Source of the DNA: Alicyclobacillus_A sp963788285
GTDB taxonomy: Bacteria; Bacillota; Bacilli; Alicyclobacillales; Alicyclobacillaceae
DNA: 64,000 nucleotides
NCBI GenBank assembly: GCA_963788285.1
Contig: CAWBGB010000012.1
Location: 124,001-188,000, forward strand
Reading direction: 5' to 3'
The notes beneath the pieces were generated by a model. That model was not told where the DNA came from, ran no database searches, and worked only from the letters and a program-made list of their open reading frames with translations. The translations under genes were made by a program, and so were the position numbers. Positions 33,865 through 42,057 of the stretch are shown piece by piece (position 1 is the first letter of the stretch; each line of letters begins with the position of its first letter).

Positions 33865-34376
33865 CTATTCGTCAAACGAAAGACTTTCCATCCACAATTT
33901 CGCCGTGTCAAATTCGGGACGGGTCAACCCATGTCCGGTGTCAATCCACTGCAATGTCACCTTTGCACCCGCACCCCGTAGGAACGCAGTGAGCCGCTCA
34001 CTGTGATCTGGTGGCACGGTAGGATCTTGACAACCTGCCAAAATCAGCACTGGTTTACCCTGTAGGTTTGGCAACGTTTCCGGATGGAGTGGGACCATGG
34101 GCCGAAACAGAACGGCAGCCGCCACGTGTCAGGTCCCAAGAGCAACATACTCGCCGCAATATTCGCTCCGTTGGAATAACCCACGGTGACGAGCCCATGA
34201 ACGTTCAACGCGTACTGGTGCGTTGCAGCCTCGAGAAAACGAGCTAATTCATGCGCCCGAACCACAAGGTCCTCTTCGTCGAAAATGCCCCCCGGACACC
34301 CTGCGAAAGAACCTTGGCATGCCTGCCTCAAGCACTTTCCCACGCGCCGCCTAGCAGCGCAGCCCTGCGAGAACAC
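33865..34376 (-). pseudogene. MhqD-like carboxylesterase, frameshifted
   Basis: The catalytic serine part, VHGLVTVGYSNGANIAASMLL, lies in a frame from about 34310 to 34125. The rest, RPMVPLHPETLPNLQGKPVLILAGCQDPTVPP with the acid residue and WIDTGHGLTRPE with the histidine, lies in another frame ending at 33865. One indel near 34125-34135 separates them. The N-terminal third is missing or scrambled, and the frame runs directly into VOC-like sequence upstream. Family members hydrolyse carboxyl esters and in Bacillus are co-regulated with ring-cleaving dioxygenases. Confidence 0.75.
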
Positions 34377-34690
34377 GTCCCACTGGAATCAAGTGAACGG
34401 GGAATGGAAAACGAAATCGCGGTGGCTTGACCCGCACCACGGCGTCCGGGGCATCCGTCCGCCCACGGGAAGAACGTCAAGATGGTACCCGGTTGTCCGA
34501 GATCGTCTCCGTAGTAAAGTGATACGTGCCCGGATCATCAAAATTGACAGTGCACTTCACCAAGCACAACCCGAGAATGCCGACATAAAAGTCCACGTTG
34601 TTTTGCACATCTCGTGCCGTCGGTGTCGAGGTTGTGAACCGCAACTTTGCGGTTGGGTCCTGACAAGCGTATCATCAAAAAGTACAAACG
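34377..34690 (-). pseudogene. Remnant of a ring-cleaving (VOC) dioxygenase
   Basis: Minus-strand frames read VQNNVDFYVGILGL, then CTVNFDDPGTYHF, then YYGDDLGQPGTILTFFPW after a frame change near 34505. This order is the N-terminal part of MhqA/MhqO-type glyoxalase-fold dioxygenases. The rest of the gene is gone, and the sequence joins the esterase remnant directly, so a deletion probably fused the two neighbours before decay. Confidence 0.65.
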
Positions 34691-34704
34691 ACATGTAACG
34701 GACC

Positions 34705-35718
34705 ATGACAAGCCGGGTGAGATACGTGGCACGACGAGGTCGTTTTGCACCCACTCCTTCGGGACAACTACATATTGGCAATGCTTACACAGCACTGTTG
34801 GCGTGGTTACAGGTGCGAAGCGTCGGTGGAATATTTGTACTTCGCATGGAGGATATTGACAAACCCAGGTGCAAGCCAAAGCTTGCAGACCAAGCGATGG
34901 AGGATTTGCGCTGGCTCGGAATCGACTGGGACGAGGGCCCAGATGTCGGCGGCCCCGTTGGTCCCTACACGCAGAGCCAGCGTGAGGATCTGTACCAAGC
35001 GGCGTTCGTAAAATTGCTCCATGACGGATGGGTTTACCCCTGTTACTGCAGCCGTGCGGATCGCATGGCCATTGCGAGCGCTCCTCACGGGCTATCCGGT
35101 ACTGGAATGGTCGCGTGCAAGTGCAGGACATTGACACCGCAACAGCGCGCAGAGAAATCAGCCGCCAAAATGCCTTGTTACCGCTTTCGGATGCCAGATG
35201 TCCCTGTCCACTTCGTGGACGCAGTCGCGGGGCCACAACGGGTCCCTGCGGGACATAGCAGGGACTTCATTCTTAAGCGTGCGGACGGGGTCTTTGGCTA
35301 CCAACTGGCAGTGGTTGTGGATGATGCGACCATGGGGATCACGGATGTGCTTCGCGGCTGGGATTTGCTCGACTCCACGCCCGTCCAACGAATGCTGTAC
35401 AAAGCCCTGGGTTGGGAGGTTCCGCAGTTCGCGCATGTTCCGCTGCTCTGTGATTCCAATGGCCGCAGGTTGTCCAAGCGAAGCGGATCCATTGCCATCG
35501 CTTCAATGCGCCAAGCTGGCGTGGCGCCGGAACGCGTGATTGGCCTGTTGGCCTTTATCAGTGGTTTGCATGATAGACTCGAACCGATGAAGGCCGTGGA
35601 TCTCACTTCAGGGTTCACGCTGGACAAAGTGCCACGTGGTGCCATAACGGTCAGTGAAGACATGCTCCAATTCGTCTTCAAAGGAGCAGAACGCTCGCGC
35701 CCCAAAATCAAACAGTGA
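34705..35718 (+). CDS. gluQ: Glutamyl-Q tRNA(Asp) synthetase
   Basis: This is a shortened glutamyl-tRNA synthetase paralogue of 337 residues without the anticodon-binding domain. Such enzymes attach glutamate to queuosine in the anticodon of tRNA-Asp. It has FAPTPSGQLHIGNAYTALLA (the HIGH motif as HIGN) near residue 14, an RMEDIDKPR segment, the zinc-site CYCSRADRM and CKC near residues 113-138, and the KMSKS-equivalent RLSKRSGS near 260. The start at ATG 34705 has no good ribosome binding site, so it is somewhat uncertain. The last codons and stop form one arm of a 23-bp terminator hairpin. Confidence 0.9.
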   Translation: MTSRVRYVARRGRFAPTPSGQLHIGNAYTALLAWLQVRSVGGIFVLRMEDIDKPRCKPKLADQAMEDLRWLGIDWDEGPDVGGPVGPYTQSQREDLYQAAFVKLLHDGWVYPCYCSRADRMAIASAPHGLSGTGMVACKCRTLTPQQRAEKSAAKMPCYRFRMPDVPVHFVDAVAGPQRVPAGHSRDFILKRADGVFGYQLAVVVDDATMGITDVLRGWDLLDSTPVQRMLYKALGWEVPQFAHVPLLCDSNGRRLSKRSGSIAIASMRQAGVAPERVIGLLAFISGLHDRLEPMKAVDLTSGFTLDKVPRGAITVSEDMLQFVFKGAERSRPKIKQ

Positions 35719-35752
35719 TCCGCGATAGCGGGTCACTGTTTGATTTTGGGGC
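35699..35752 (+). terminator. Long terminator hairpin that includes the gluQ stop codon
   Basis: GCCCCAAAATCAAACAGTGATCC (35699-35721) pairs with the stretch 35730-35752 over 23 positions with one T-G pair, around an eight-base loop. The first arm encodes the last residues and the TGA of gluQ. The only T-rich part is inside the second arm. Confidence 0.75.
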
Positions 35753-35767
35753 CACACATTAGGCCTT

Positions 35768-36076
35768 GGTTAGACGAAACCCATGGCAGACCATGTGTCA
35801 TCACGGAAATCAAGGTGACGCCGTCCCATCCGATTTGATGCATCATATCCCACAACGCGTCGCGATGTAGCGGATTTCATTTTTGAACTCTTCTTTCGGA
35901 TACCCAATCCACAACATAGTATCCGGATGCACGTGATTCTGTATATTGGACTTCCACTCTTCCAGTTCGCTACTGTCCTTCACAAACAGATGGACCGCGT
36001 CGAGTGGACCGGCGAAGGCAATGACAATTGGACATCGGGAACACCGGGAGACAGTTCTTGTACGAGTCAGGAGCAT
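35768..36076 (-). pseudogene. DUF3052-like protein, frameshifted
   Basis: The upper frame reads GPLDAVHLFVKDSSELEEW and HPDTMLWIGYPKE, which matches the DUF3052 pattern of a conserved LWI-(S/G)-(W/Y)-PK strand. It stops at 35843. The expected C-terminal end, HRDALWDMMHQIGWDGVTLISV to LPWVSSN, is in another frame from about 35890 to 35775, consistent with one indel near 35885. The N-terminal part before FAGPLDAV is also poor. No function is known for the family. Confidence 0.6.
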
Positions 36077-36184
36077 TGTGAACGAAGACCCGTTGTCAAC
36101 ATCTTTTTCTCAAGACCTTGTGATATGCCATTCCCTTGTATCGTTTGTAAGCTCATCGGGCATCGTAGAGATTTGCTACATCCA

Positions 36185-36445
36185 CTGTAACATGATTGAC
36201 ACCTGGCTCGCGATTTAACGTTTTGCGTCCATCCGGAATTACGACAATGGCTCCAATAGTCGCTTGCGCTCGCTCGCAACCGCTTCGAGACGTACGTTCA
36301 CACCCTTATACTCACGCTGCAGTCCATTCCGAATGGACTCCACACATACTTTCTGTCCGAGCCACTCGTTGCTTCGACTCCTTCAGCCGGTCCTGACCAT
36401 CATGCAGCATTTTCTTCTAAAACTTTCCTACAATGTAGCTCGTCC
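36185..36445 (-). pseudogene. Unidentified coding remnant
   Basis: Minus-strand frames read MLHDGQDRLKESKQRVARTE, then IRNGLQREYKGVNVRLEAV with a charged helical look, then PDGRKTLNREPGVNHVTVDVA. Each is in a different frame and ends in a stop. This looks like one decayed gene of unknown family immediately downstream of intron copy 2. Confidence 0.35.
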
Positions 36446-36460
36446 CCCCTATTTGTCTGA

Positions 36461-38352
36461 ATCGGGTAAGAGGGGGTGACTAACCCCCGTCTTCCCACAC
36501 CACCGTACGTACCGTCCGGTATACGGCGGTTCATGTTGTGTAACGAAGTGAGTCGTACCGTTCGACTAAGCTGACAAGTCCTTGGTTGCGCCAATAGGCC
36601 ATTCCAAGGGCTTTGTTCACTTGTGGCGTATTTGCGAGGCGCCAATACCCTTTTCGAGAAGCGCTTATGAGTGCTGCCCATTCGTTTGGGATGCCGAGTG
36701 CGACTAGATTGCGTTTCTTTGTTTTAGGTTTCTTCCATTGTTTCAGAAGGCACATCCGTAGTCGTCGGCGTATCCACTCGTCAAGTTCGGCGAAGACACT
36801 CCTGGTTTCGGCGTGGCAGTAGTAGCCGGCCCACCCGCGTAGGTAAGCGTTCAGCCGTTCTAGCCTTTGGGCCATCGATTGTCCCCTGCTTCGTTTCGTT
36901 AGTTCACGGACTTTGTCCTTGAAGCGCTTGAGGGACTTGGGGGCTACTCGGATTTTCGGCCGTTGGTGCCACGTGAATGAGAAACCCAGAAATTTGCGCT
37001 TCCAGGGTCGGTCTACCGCACTCTTTTCCACATTTACCCTGAGCTTTAATCGTCCTTCTACAAATCTTCGCACACTCTCCATGACCCGTTCTCCTGCTCG
37101 ACGACTGCGGACGTAGACATTACAGTCATCTGCATAACGGGCGAATCGGTGCCCTCGGCGCATAAGTTCCTTGTCCAGGTCATCCAGCATAATGTTCGCC
37201 AGTAGCGGACTCAGCGGTCCGCCTTGCGGAACACCCTCGTCTGTTGTTACGCAGACTCCGTTGCACATGACACCGGCTTCTAGATATCGCCTAATGCGCC
37301 GTAACACTCGTTTGTCCTTAACTTTTCGGGCCACTCTTGCCATCAGCATGTCGTGGTTTACTCGGTCAAAGAATTGAGCAAGGTCGAGGTCTACACCCAG
37401 CGATATCCTTGGGGGCGATGTAGCTTTGTGCCTGTTTCACTGCCTGGTGAGCACTATATCCTGGTCGGAACCCGTAGCTGTACGGTGAGAATTCTGGGTC
37501 GAAGATGGGTGTGAGCACTTGCAGAAGGGCCTGTTGAATCAGGCGGTCAAGCACCGCTGGTATCCCCAACATCCGTTTGTCACCGTCTGGTTTCGGGATT
37601 TCGACTCGACGTACGGGCATCGGTTGGTAGGTTCCACGAAGGAGTTCGTCACGGATGCGCGTCCAGTTGTCCATCAGAAAGGGTCGAAGGGATTTTATCT
37701 CCATTCCATCGACGCCTGCCGCACCCTTGTTCTTCTCCACACGGCGCAGGGCCGAGAGCAGGTTCTCCCGCTCTACTACCTGTTCCATCAGGTTCGCACA
37801 ATTCGCTTCGCGGGTTGGTTCGTTGGGTCGTACCGGAGAGAAACTCGGCGCTTCCTCGGTCCCCCGTAGATTCACCACTTCCTCCCGAGGATAGCTCCCT
37901 TTCGGGATATTCGGCTGTCTTTGCTTCTCTCTCGAACTTGCCATGAACAACCCTCACAATCATGTTCGGTCCTTCCCTGCTCTGGCGTCCCTTTGCAGGT
38001 ACTATGACCTCTGCTGACTCCTGCCCGTTCAGCGCCACCTTTCGATGACGGTTACCAGCTTTGCTGGCGTTCCAGGCAGGCCTCCCCGGGTAAGAGCGTT
38101 GTCTTTCCCTCCATATCCCCACTCCATCTACTCTCGACAGCCTTCGGTAGCAAGGGCTTTGTCTTGGTTTGCAGACTCACCCAACTGTCGTTAGCCTCAA
38201 TTGGAGTTCGTGAACCTTGGGCCGGAGGTTTGCCGCCGCCTTCCTTCAGATCCCATCTCACGATGGGCACCTTTGGCTTAGGCTAATGGCTACTGCTACC
38301 TTCACCATTCCGGACTTTCACCGTATAGACAACGCCCATGCCGGGCGCACAC
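36461..38352 (-). mobile_element. Group IIC intron copy 2
   Basis: This 1,890-base intron is uninterrupted and runs on the minus strand from about 38350-38352 (GTGCGCCCGGC; GTGTGCGCC possible) to 36461 (ACCCGAT). It is nearly identical to copy 1 except for scattered changes and one hairpin (38252-38267), where three of six base pairs differ in a compensated way and the GNRA loop changes from GCGA to GTGA. It starts directly behind the terminator hairpin of the Dabb gene, the usual class IIC insertion site. The encoded reverse transcriptase is frameshifted. Confidence 0.92.
36531..37944 (-). pseudogene. ltrA: Group II intron reverse transcriptase (copy 2), frameshifted
   Basis: The N-terminal frame ends after HQAVKQAQSYIAP, where copy 1 continues QGYRWVVDLDLAQFFDRV. 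Compared with copy 1 the DNA lacks one A near 37394 and has two extra Gs near 37412, a net +1 shift. The downstream frame resumes at VNHDMLMARV and keeps GVPQGGPLSPLL, the catalytic RYADD and the whole X domain. The first aspartate of the active site (DLDLAQFF) is lost by the shift, so a working enzyme from this copy is unlikely. Confidence 0.92.
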
Positions 38353-38360
38353 ACAACATA

Positions 38361-38384
38361 GGCGTGCGCATGACTGCGCACGCC
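38361..38384 (-). terminator. Terminator hairpin of the Dabb gene
   Basis: GGCGTGCGCA and TGCGCACGCC form a perfect ten-bp stem with loop TGAC. On the minus strand it is followed by TATGTTGTGT and then the intron, so the original T-tract is replaced by intron-flanking sequence. Confidence 0.85.
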
Positions 38385-38418
38385 TTTCAGGGGCTCATTG
38401 ATACATTAGGTTTTCGAT

Positions 38419-38712
38419 TCAGCTTTCGAAATCCACCGCGACGGAGCTCTCCACGACCTGTCCCACGAATTTCAGCAGTTCCTGGTGGACCGGGTGTACT
38501 TGGTACGACTGCATGCTGGCGAGGTCATCTAGCTGCGCGATGAGTCCGACATCGTAGGACCGAGCGGACTGGACCACATCCACGCCGGCTTGAATCTCCC
38601 TCAACTCGGGAATCTTCCCCTTCATGTCCAGTATCTTTGCCACCAGGTGTTTCGCCTTGTCTTTACATTCCGGCTTCAGCCGGAAAAACACGACATGAGT
38701 GAGCAAGTACAC
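38419..38712 (-). CDS. Dabb (stress-responsive A/B barrel) domain protein
   Basis: The protein has 97 residues, one Dabb domain. It has the typical start LTHVVFFRLKPECKDKAKHL, the central IREIQAGVDVV-like strand (ELREIQAGVDVVQS) and the C-terminal YQVHPVHQELLKFV helix with the conserved HP-H pattern. Dabb proteins form dimeric alpha-beta barrels, and most have unknown roles. It follows metI by seven bases, so it is the last gene of the metN-metI operon, which hints at a link to methionine or sulfur use. Confidence 0.85.
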   Translation of the reverse strand: MYLLTHVVFFRLKPECKDKAKHLVAKILDMKGKIPELREIQAGVDVVQSARSYDVGLIAQLDDLASMQSYQVHPVHQELLKFVGQVVESSVAVDFES

Positions 38713-38719
38713 CGACCTC

Positions 38720-39379
38720 CTAGCGCTTGCGGCTCACCGAAGCGACAATTTTATCGCCAATCCACTGCATGACTTGAACCATGACAATCATAATCACAAT
38801 GGTGACAAACATCACGTCGGTTTGAAAGCGTTCGTACCCGTATTCGATGGCTAACTCGCCAAGACCACCACCACCGACGACACCGGCCATGGCCGAGTAA
38901 CTGACGAGAGCGACAGCCGTGATGGTGACACCAGAAATCAATCCCGCCTTCGACTCCGGCAACAGGACTTTAAACACAATCTGCCACGTGGACGCCCCCA
39001 TGGCTTGGGCGGCTTCGAGAACGCCCGGATCGACTTCGCGCAAGGCCGTCTCAGCCAAACGCGCGAAGAACGGGGCGGCGCCAACGACCAGTGGCACAAT
39101 CGCTGCATTCGTGCCGATGGATGTTCCAACGACCCATTCCGTGAATGGAATAATCGCTATCAACAGGATAATAAACGGTACCGACCGAAAAATGTTCACA
39201 ATCCCGGAAAGGAACTCGTACAGCACGCGATGCCGTACCAGATGTCCGCGGGAGAATAGAAACAAGAATACGCCAATCGGCAAACCAATCAGAACGGAAA
39301 ACAACGTGGATACGCCGACCATGTACAGGGTGTCGAGACTCGCCTGCCACACTTCCGACCACACAATATCTGCAAACAT
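38720..39379 (-). CDS. metI: Methionine ABC transporter permease
   Basis: This is an integral membrane permease of 219 residues with five to six transmembrane helices. The coupling-helix EAA-like segment reads EAAQAMGASTWQIVFKVLLPESK near residues 120-142, as in MetI. LIGLPIGVFLFLFS near the start and IIIPFTEWVVGTSIG-type sequence are also typical. It sits three bases behind metN and would form the channel with a MetN dimer outside, taking methionine from the MetQ lipoprotein encoded divergently at 40993. Expression should be controlled by the SAM-I riboswitch at 40453-40597. Confidence 0.95.
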   Translation of the reverse strand: MFADIVWSEVWQASLDTLYMVGVSTLFSVLIGLPIGVFLFLFSRGHLVRHRVLYEFLSGIVNIFRSVPFIILLIAIIPFTEWVVGTSIGTNAAIVPLVVGAAPFFARLAETALREVDPGVLEAAQAMGASTWQIVFKVLLPESKAGLISGVTITAVALVSYSAMAGVVGGGGLGELAIEYGYERFQTDVMFVTIVIMIVMVQVMQWIGDKIVASVSRKR

Positions 39380-39382
39380 CGA

Positions 39383-40411
39383 TTACACCTCCACCGTAGC
39401 CCGGTTTTGTGAGATCTCAGTCACACCACAGCCGCGGGCCGCTAATTCCGTTATGGCCGCGGTGACGGTGCGGCGGTCACCGTACCAAGCCACAAGCAAC
39501 TTCCCATAAGGCACGTCCTTCAACGTACCAATCGTTCCCTCGAGAATGCTGAAAGTGGAGTCCGTGGCACGGGCAACTTCCGACAACACAGGCGCATACG
39601 TCGTGTCCCCCACGAACGTCACTTCAAACACAGGTGCAGTCACGCCAGCCAAGGACAGTGACGAGTTACTACTACTTTCCGTCTGCAGCAGCCGACGAGT
39701 GACGTCGTGTTTTGGGTGAAGGAACACGTCCGCAACCCTGCCGATTTCAACGATGTTTCCGCGTTCCATGACAGCAACCCGATCACAGACGCGTTGAATC
39801 ACCGACATTTCATGCGTGACGAGGACAATCGTCAGATTCAATCTGTCGTGGATATCTAGCAACAGATCTAAGATTGACCGCGTCGTGTCTGGATCCAGCG
39901 CAGATGTGGCTTCATCGCAGAGCAGCACATCCGGATCGTTCGCCAGCGCGCGGGCAATGGCCACCCTCTGCTTTTGTCCCCCGGACAGCTGAGCAGGGTG
40001 GTGTTTCTCATATCCCCGCAATCCCACAAGGTCCAGAAGCTCGTGAACTTTTTCCATCGCGGTGCGCTTTGGAACCTTCGCCAAGCGCAGCGGAAACGCA
40101 ACGTTATCCGCCACAGTTGCAGAGTGCAAAAGGTGAAAATGTTGAAAAATCATACCAATCTTCTTGCGGGCTTGCTGTAGTTCCCGTTTTCCGAGGGCTG
40201 TCATATCCTGTCCGTTAATCCGCACCTGACCTTGCGTGGGCCGCTCCAGAAGGTTAATGCACCGTAACAACGTACTCTTGCCGGCGCCGGAATAACCAAT
40301 CAGGCCAAATATCTCGCCGCGCTCAATCTGTAAAGAGACGTCCTGGACCGCCGTCAACGACTGTTTGCGCGAAGTGTACGTCTTTGTAATTCGCTCAAGG
40401 GAAATCACCAC
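39383..40411 (-). CDS. metN: Methionine ABC transporter ATP-binding protein
   Basis: This ABC ATPase of 342 residues has Walker A GYSGAGKSTLL near residue 37, signature LSGGQKQRVAIARAL near 142, Walker B DVLLCDEATSALD near 163 and the switch histidine in LVTHEMSV. The C-terminal hundred residues form the NIL domain, which binds methionine and inhibits the pump when methionine is plentiful. It is the first gene behind a SAM-I riboswitch and is followed by metI and the Dabb gene. Confidence 0.97.
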   Translation of the reverse strand: MVISLERITKTYTSRKQSLTAVQDVSLQIERGEIFGLIGYSGAGKSTLLRCINLLERPTQGQVRINGQDMTALGKRELQQARKKIGMIFQHFHLLHSATVADNVAFPLRLAKVPKRTAMEKVHELLDLVGLRGYEKHHPAQLSGGQKQRVAIARALANDPDVLLCDEATSALDPDTTRSILDLLLDIHDRLNLTIVLVTHEMSVIQRVCDRVAVMERGNIVEIGRVADVFLHPKHDVTRRLLQTESSSNSSLSLAGVTAPVFEVTFVGDTTYAPVLSEVARATDSTFSILEGTIGTLKDVPYGKLLVAWYGDRRTVTAAITELAARGCGVTEISQNRATVEV

Positions 40412-40452
40412 TGCTCCTCCTTCTGCTCATCTTTCGATGCGCACAAGCCCAT

Positions 40453-40597
40453 AAAAAAACGCCCGAGAAGGGCGAGTTTCGACTGCTCTTCTCTCATCTC
40501 TCGGACACGTTTATCATTGTCCGCAGGAATTGGCACCGTCATTGTGCGGTTGCCGGGCTTCGCAGGGCCTGTCCCTCAGCCACTCTGGATGAGAACT
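40453..40597 (-). promoter_or_regulatory. SAM-I riboswitch of metN-metI
   Basis: On the minus strand the leader shows the S-box core in order: CTCATC closing P1, GAGTGGCTGAGGGACAGG, then GCGAAGCCCGGCAACC, then GGTGCCAATTCC and GAGAGATGAG closing P1. A perfect terminator stem CTCGCCCTTCTCGGGCG with seven Ts follows at 40453-40476. High S-adenosylmethionine should favour this terminator and shut off methionine uptake. Confidence 0.96.
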
Positions 40598-40661
40598 GCG
40601 CTTATTCAACTCAGGTTCGGCGAGTCTAGCAAATACCAGTACGCCGATGACAATAGCTCGT

Positions 40662-40722
40662 ATTCTATTCCAAAAAAAGATTTTGTCAAGTGATTGACAA
40701 CAAGAAGCCCGCGCACTATCAT
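40662..40722. promoter_or_regulatory. Back-to-back divergent promoters of metN and metQ
   Basis: Minus strand: TTGACA (40684-40689) and TAGAAT (40662-40667), 16 bases apart. Plus strand: TTGACA (40694-40699) and TATCAT (40717-40722), 17 bases apart. The two -35 boxes are only four bases apart and form the inverted repeat TTGTCA-AGTGA-TTGACAA. They serve the two SAM-I riboswitch leaders. Confidence 0.85.
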
Positions 40723-40792
40723 GAACTGACGTAACGCCAGCTGGCGATGTCCAAAAACCCGTCGCACATGTGCGACGCGGTCATACAGAAAG

Positions 40793-40943
40793 CTCTTATC
40801 GAGAGAAGGCGGAGGGACTGGCCCTATGATGCCCGGCAACCGGCACGTGTGCACGGTGCTAACTCCTGCGGAATGGACATTCCGGGAGATAAGAGGTGCG
40901 AGACTACAAAACGCCCTCTTTTCGACTGGAAAGAGGGCTTTTA
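40793..40943 (+). promoter_or_regulatory. SAM-I riboswitch of metQ
   Basis: CTCTTATC at 40793 pairs with GATAAGAG at 40888 (P1). Between them lie GAGAGAAGGCGGAGGGACTGG, CCCGGCAACC and GGTGCTAACTCC, the SAM-I core. A terminator GCCCTCTTT/AAAGAGGGC followed by TTTTAA lies at 40913-40943. An extra palindrome GTCGCACATGTGCGAC sits upstream at 40761-40776. Confidence 0.96.
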
Positions 40944-40992
40944 ATATGTCCGAGTCTCTCGACGAGCTACAAGATGGAGAGGAGAAATCAGG

Positions 40993-41865
40993 TTGAAGAA
41001 ATCATCATGGTTGAAATTGGCAGCCACCACATTGGTGGGAGCCGCATTGGTTGCAGGTTGTGGTACGTCCAATAACGACGCAAACAGTGTACAAAGCACA
41101 ACAGGTGGAAAAAAGGAAGTCGTATTGAAAGTCGGTGCTAGCCCTACGCCCCACGCGGAAATCTTGAACTACGTAAAACCTCAATTAGCGAAGGAAGGCA
41201 TTGACCTGGAGGTCGTGGTTTACCAAGATTACGTAGAGCCAAACCGAGCCTTGGCTTCTGGTGATCTCGACGCAAATTACTTCCAGACTGTTCCGTATCT
41301 GGACAACTACAACAAGATGAACGGTACAGACCTAGTTCCGACTGTGTCTGTACACTTTGAACCCCTCGGTCTCTATGGTGGCCGCAGTAAATCGCTCAAG
41401 GACATCCCAGACGGCGCAACCATCGCGATCCCGGACGACACCTCGAACGAAGGTCGGGCGCTCTTGCTGCTGGAGAGCGCAGGTCTCATCAAATTGAAAC
41501 AGCCTGACTCACTATTCGAAACTGTCAATGACATTACCGAGAATCCGCATCACATCCAATTCGAGGAACTTGATGCAGCGATCATCCCGCGTGTCTTGAA
41601 TAATGTGGACTACGCCGTCATCAACGGCAACTACGCCATGGATGCAGGTCTGAAAATATCGGATGCACTCGTTTCGGAAAAGGCAAATTCGCCGGCAGCG
41701 AAAATCTATGCGAACGTTGTGGTGGTCCGGAAAGGCGAAGAAAACAATCCGGCCATTATCGCGCTCGACAAAGCCCTCACGTCACCGGACGTGGCCAAAT
41801 TCATTAATGACCATTTCAAAGGTTCCGTCATCCCAGAGTTTAACGCCATCAATAACAAAGGCTAA
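40993..41865 (+). CDS. metQ: Methionine-binding lipoprotein
   Basis: This NlpA/MetQ-type substrate-binding lipoprotein has 290 residues. It starts at TTG 40993 behind GAGAGGAG and has a signal peptide ending in the lipobox VAGC near residue 23, followed by an Asn/Ser-rich linker. The body shows KVGASPTPHAEIL, DLDANYFQTVPYLDNYNK and AIINGNYA-like sequence (YAVINGNYAMDAGL), typical of methionine-binding members. It captures methionine outside the membrane for MetN-MetI. Its separate transcription allows binding protein to be made in excess over the pump. A strong terminator follows. Confidence 0.96.
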   Translation: MKKSSWLKLAATTLVGAALVAGCGTSNNDANSVQSTTGGKKEVVLKVGASPTPHAEILNYVKPQLAKEGIDLEVVVYQDYVEPNRALASGDLDANYFQTVPYLDNYNKMNGTDLVPTVSVHFEPLGLYGGRSKSLKDIPDGATIAIPDDTSNEGRALLLLESAGLIKLKQPDSLFETVNDITENPHHIQFEELDAAIIPRVLNNVDYAVINGNYAMDAGLKISDALVSEKANSPAAKIYANVVVVRKGEENNPAIIALDKALTSPDVAKFINDHFKGSVIPEFNAINNKG

Positions 41866-41892
41866 ACCCACCTATTGTCATGTGTGCAACTT

Positions 41893-41919
41893 AGAGGCGC
41901 CGAAGTGGCGCCTCTTTTT
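41893..41919 (+). terminator. Terminator of metQ
   Basis: AGAGGCGCC and GGCGCCTCT form a perfect nine-bp stem with loop GAAGT, followed by TTTTT. Confidence 0.93.
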
Positions 41920-42057
41920 GTATAGGAACTTCGTGGTTCGCGAGGTTCGACTAAACGCGAGTCCGTCCGCGTACACATGAAAAAGTGTGGTTGTCCACCA
42001 GATGCTGGCCCATTGCCGAACTTCCGGTCGGAGATTTTATGGAAGGGAGATGGCAAA

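Noticed and set aside
34705..35718. Full glutamyl-tRNA synthetase
   Set aside because: The protein is about 340 residues and lacks the C-terminal anticodon-binding domain, which fits GluQ.
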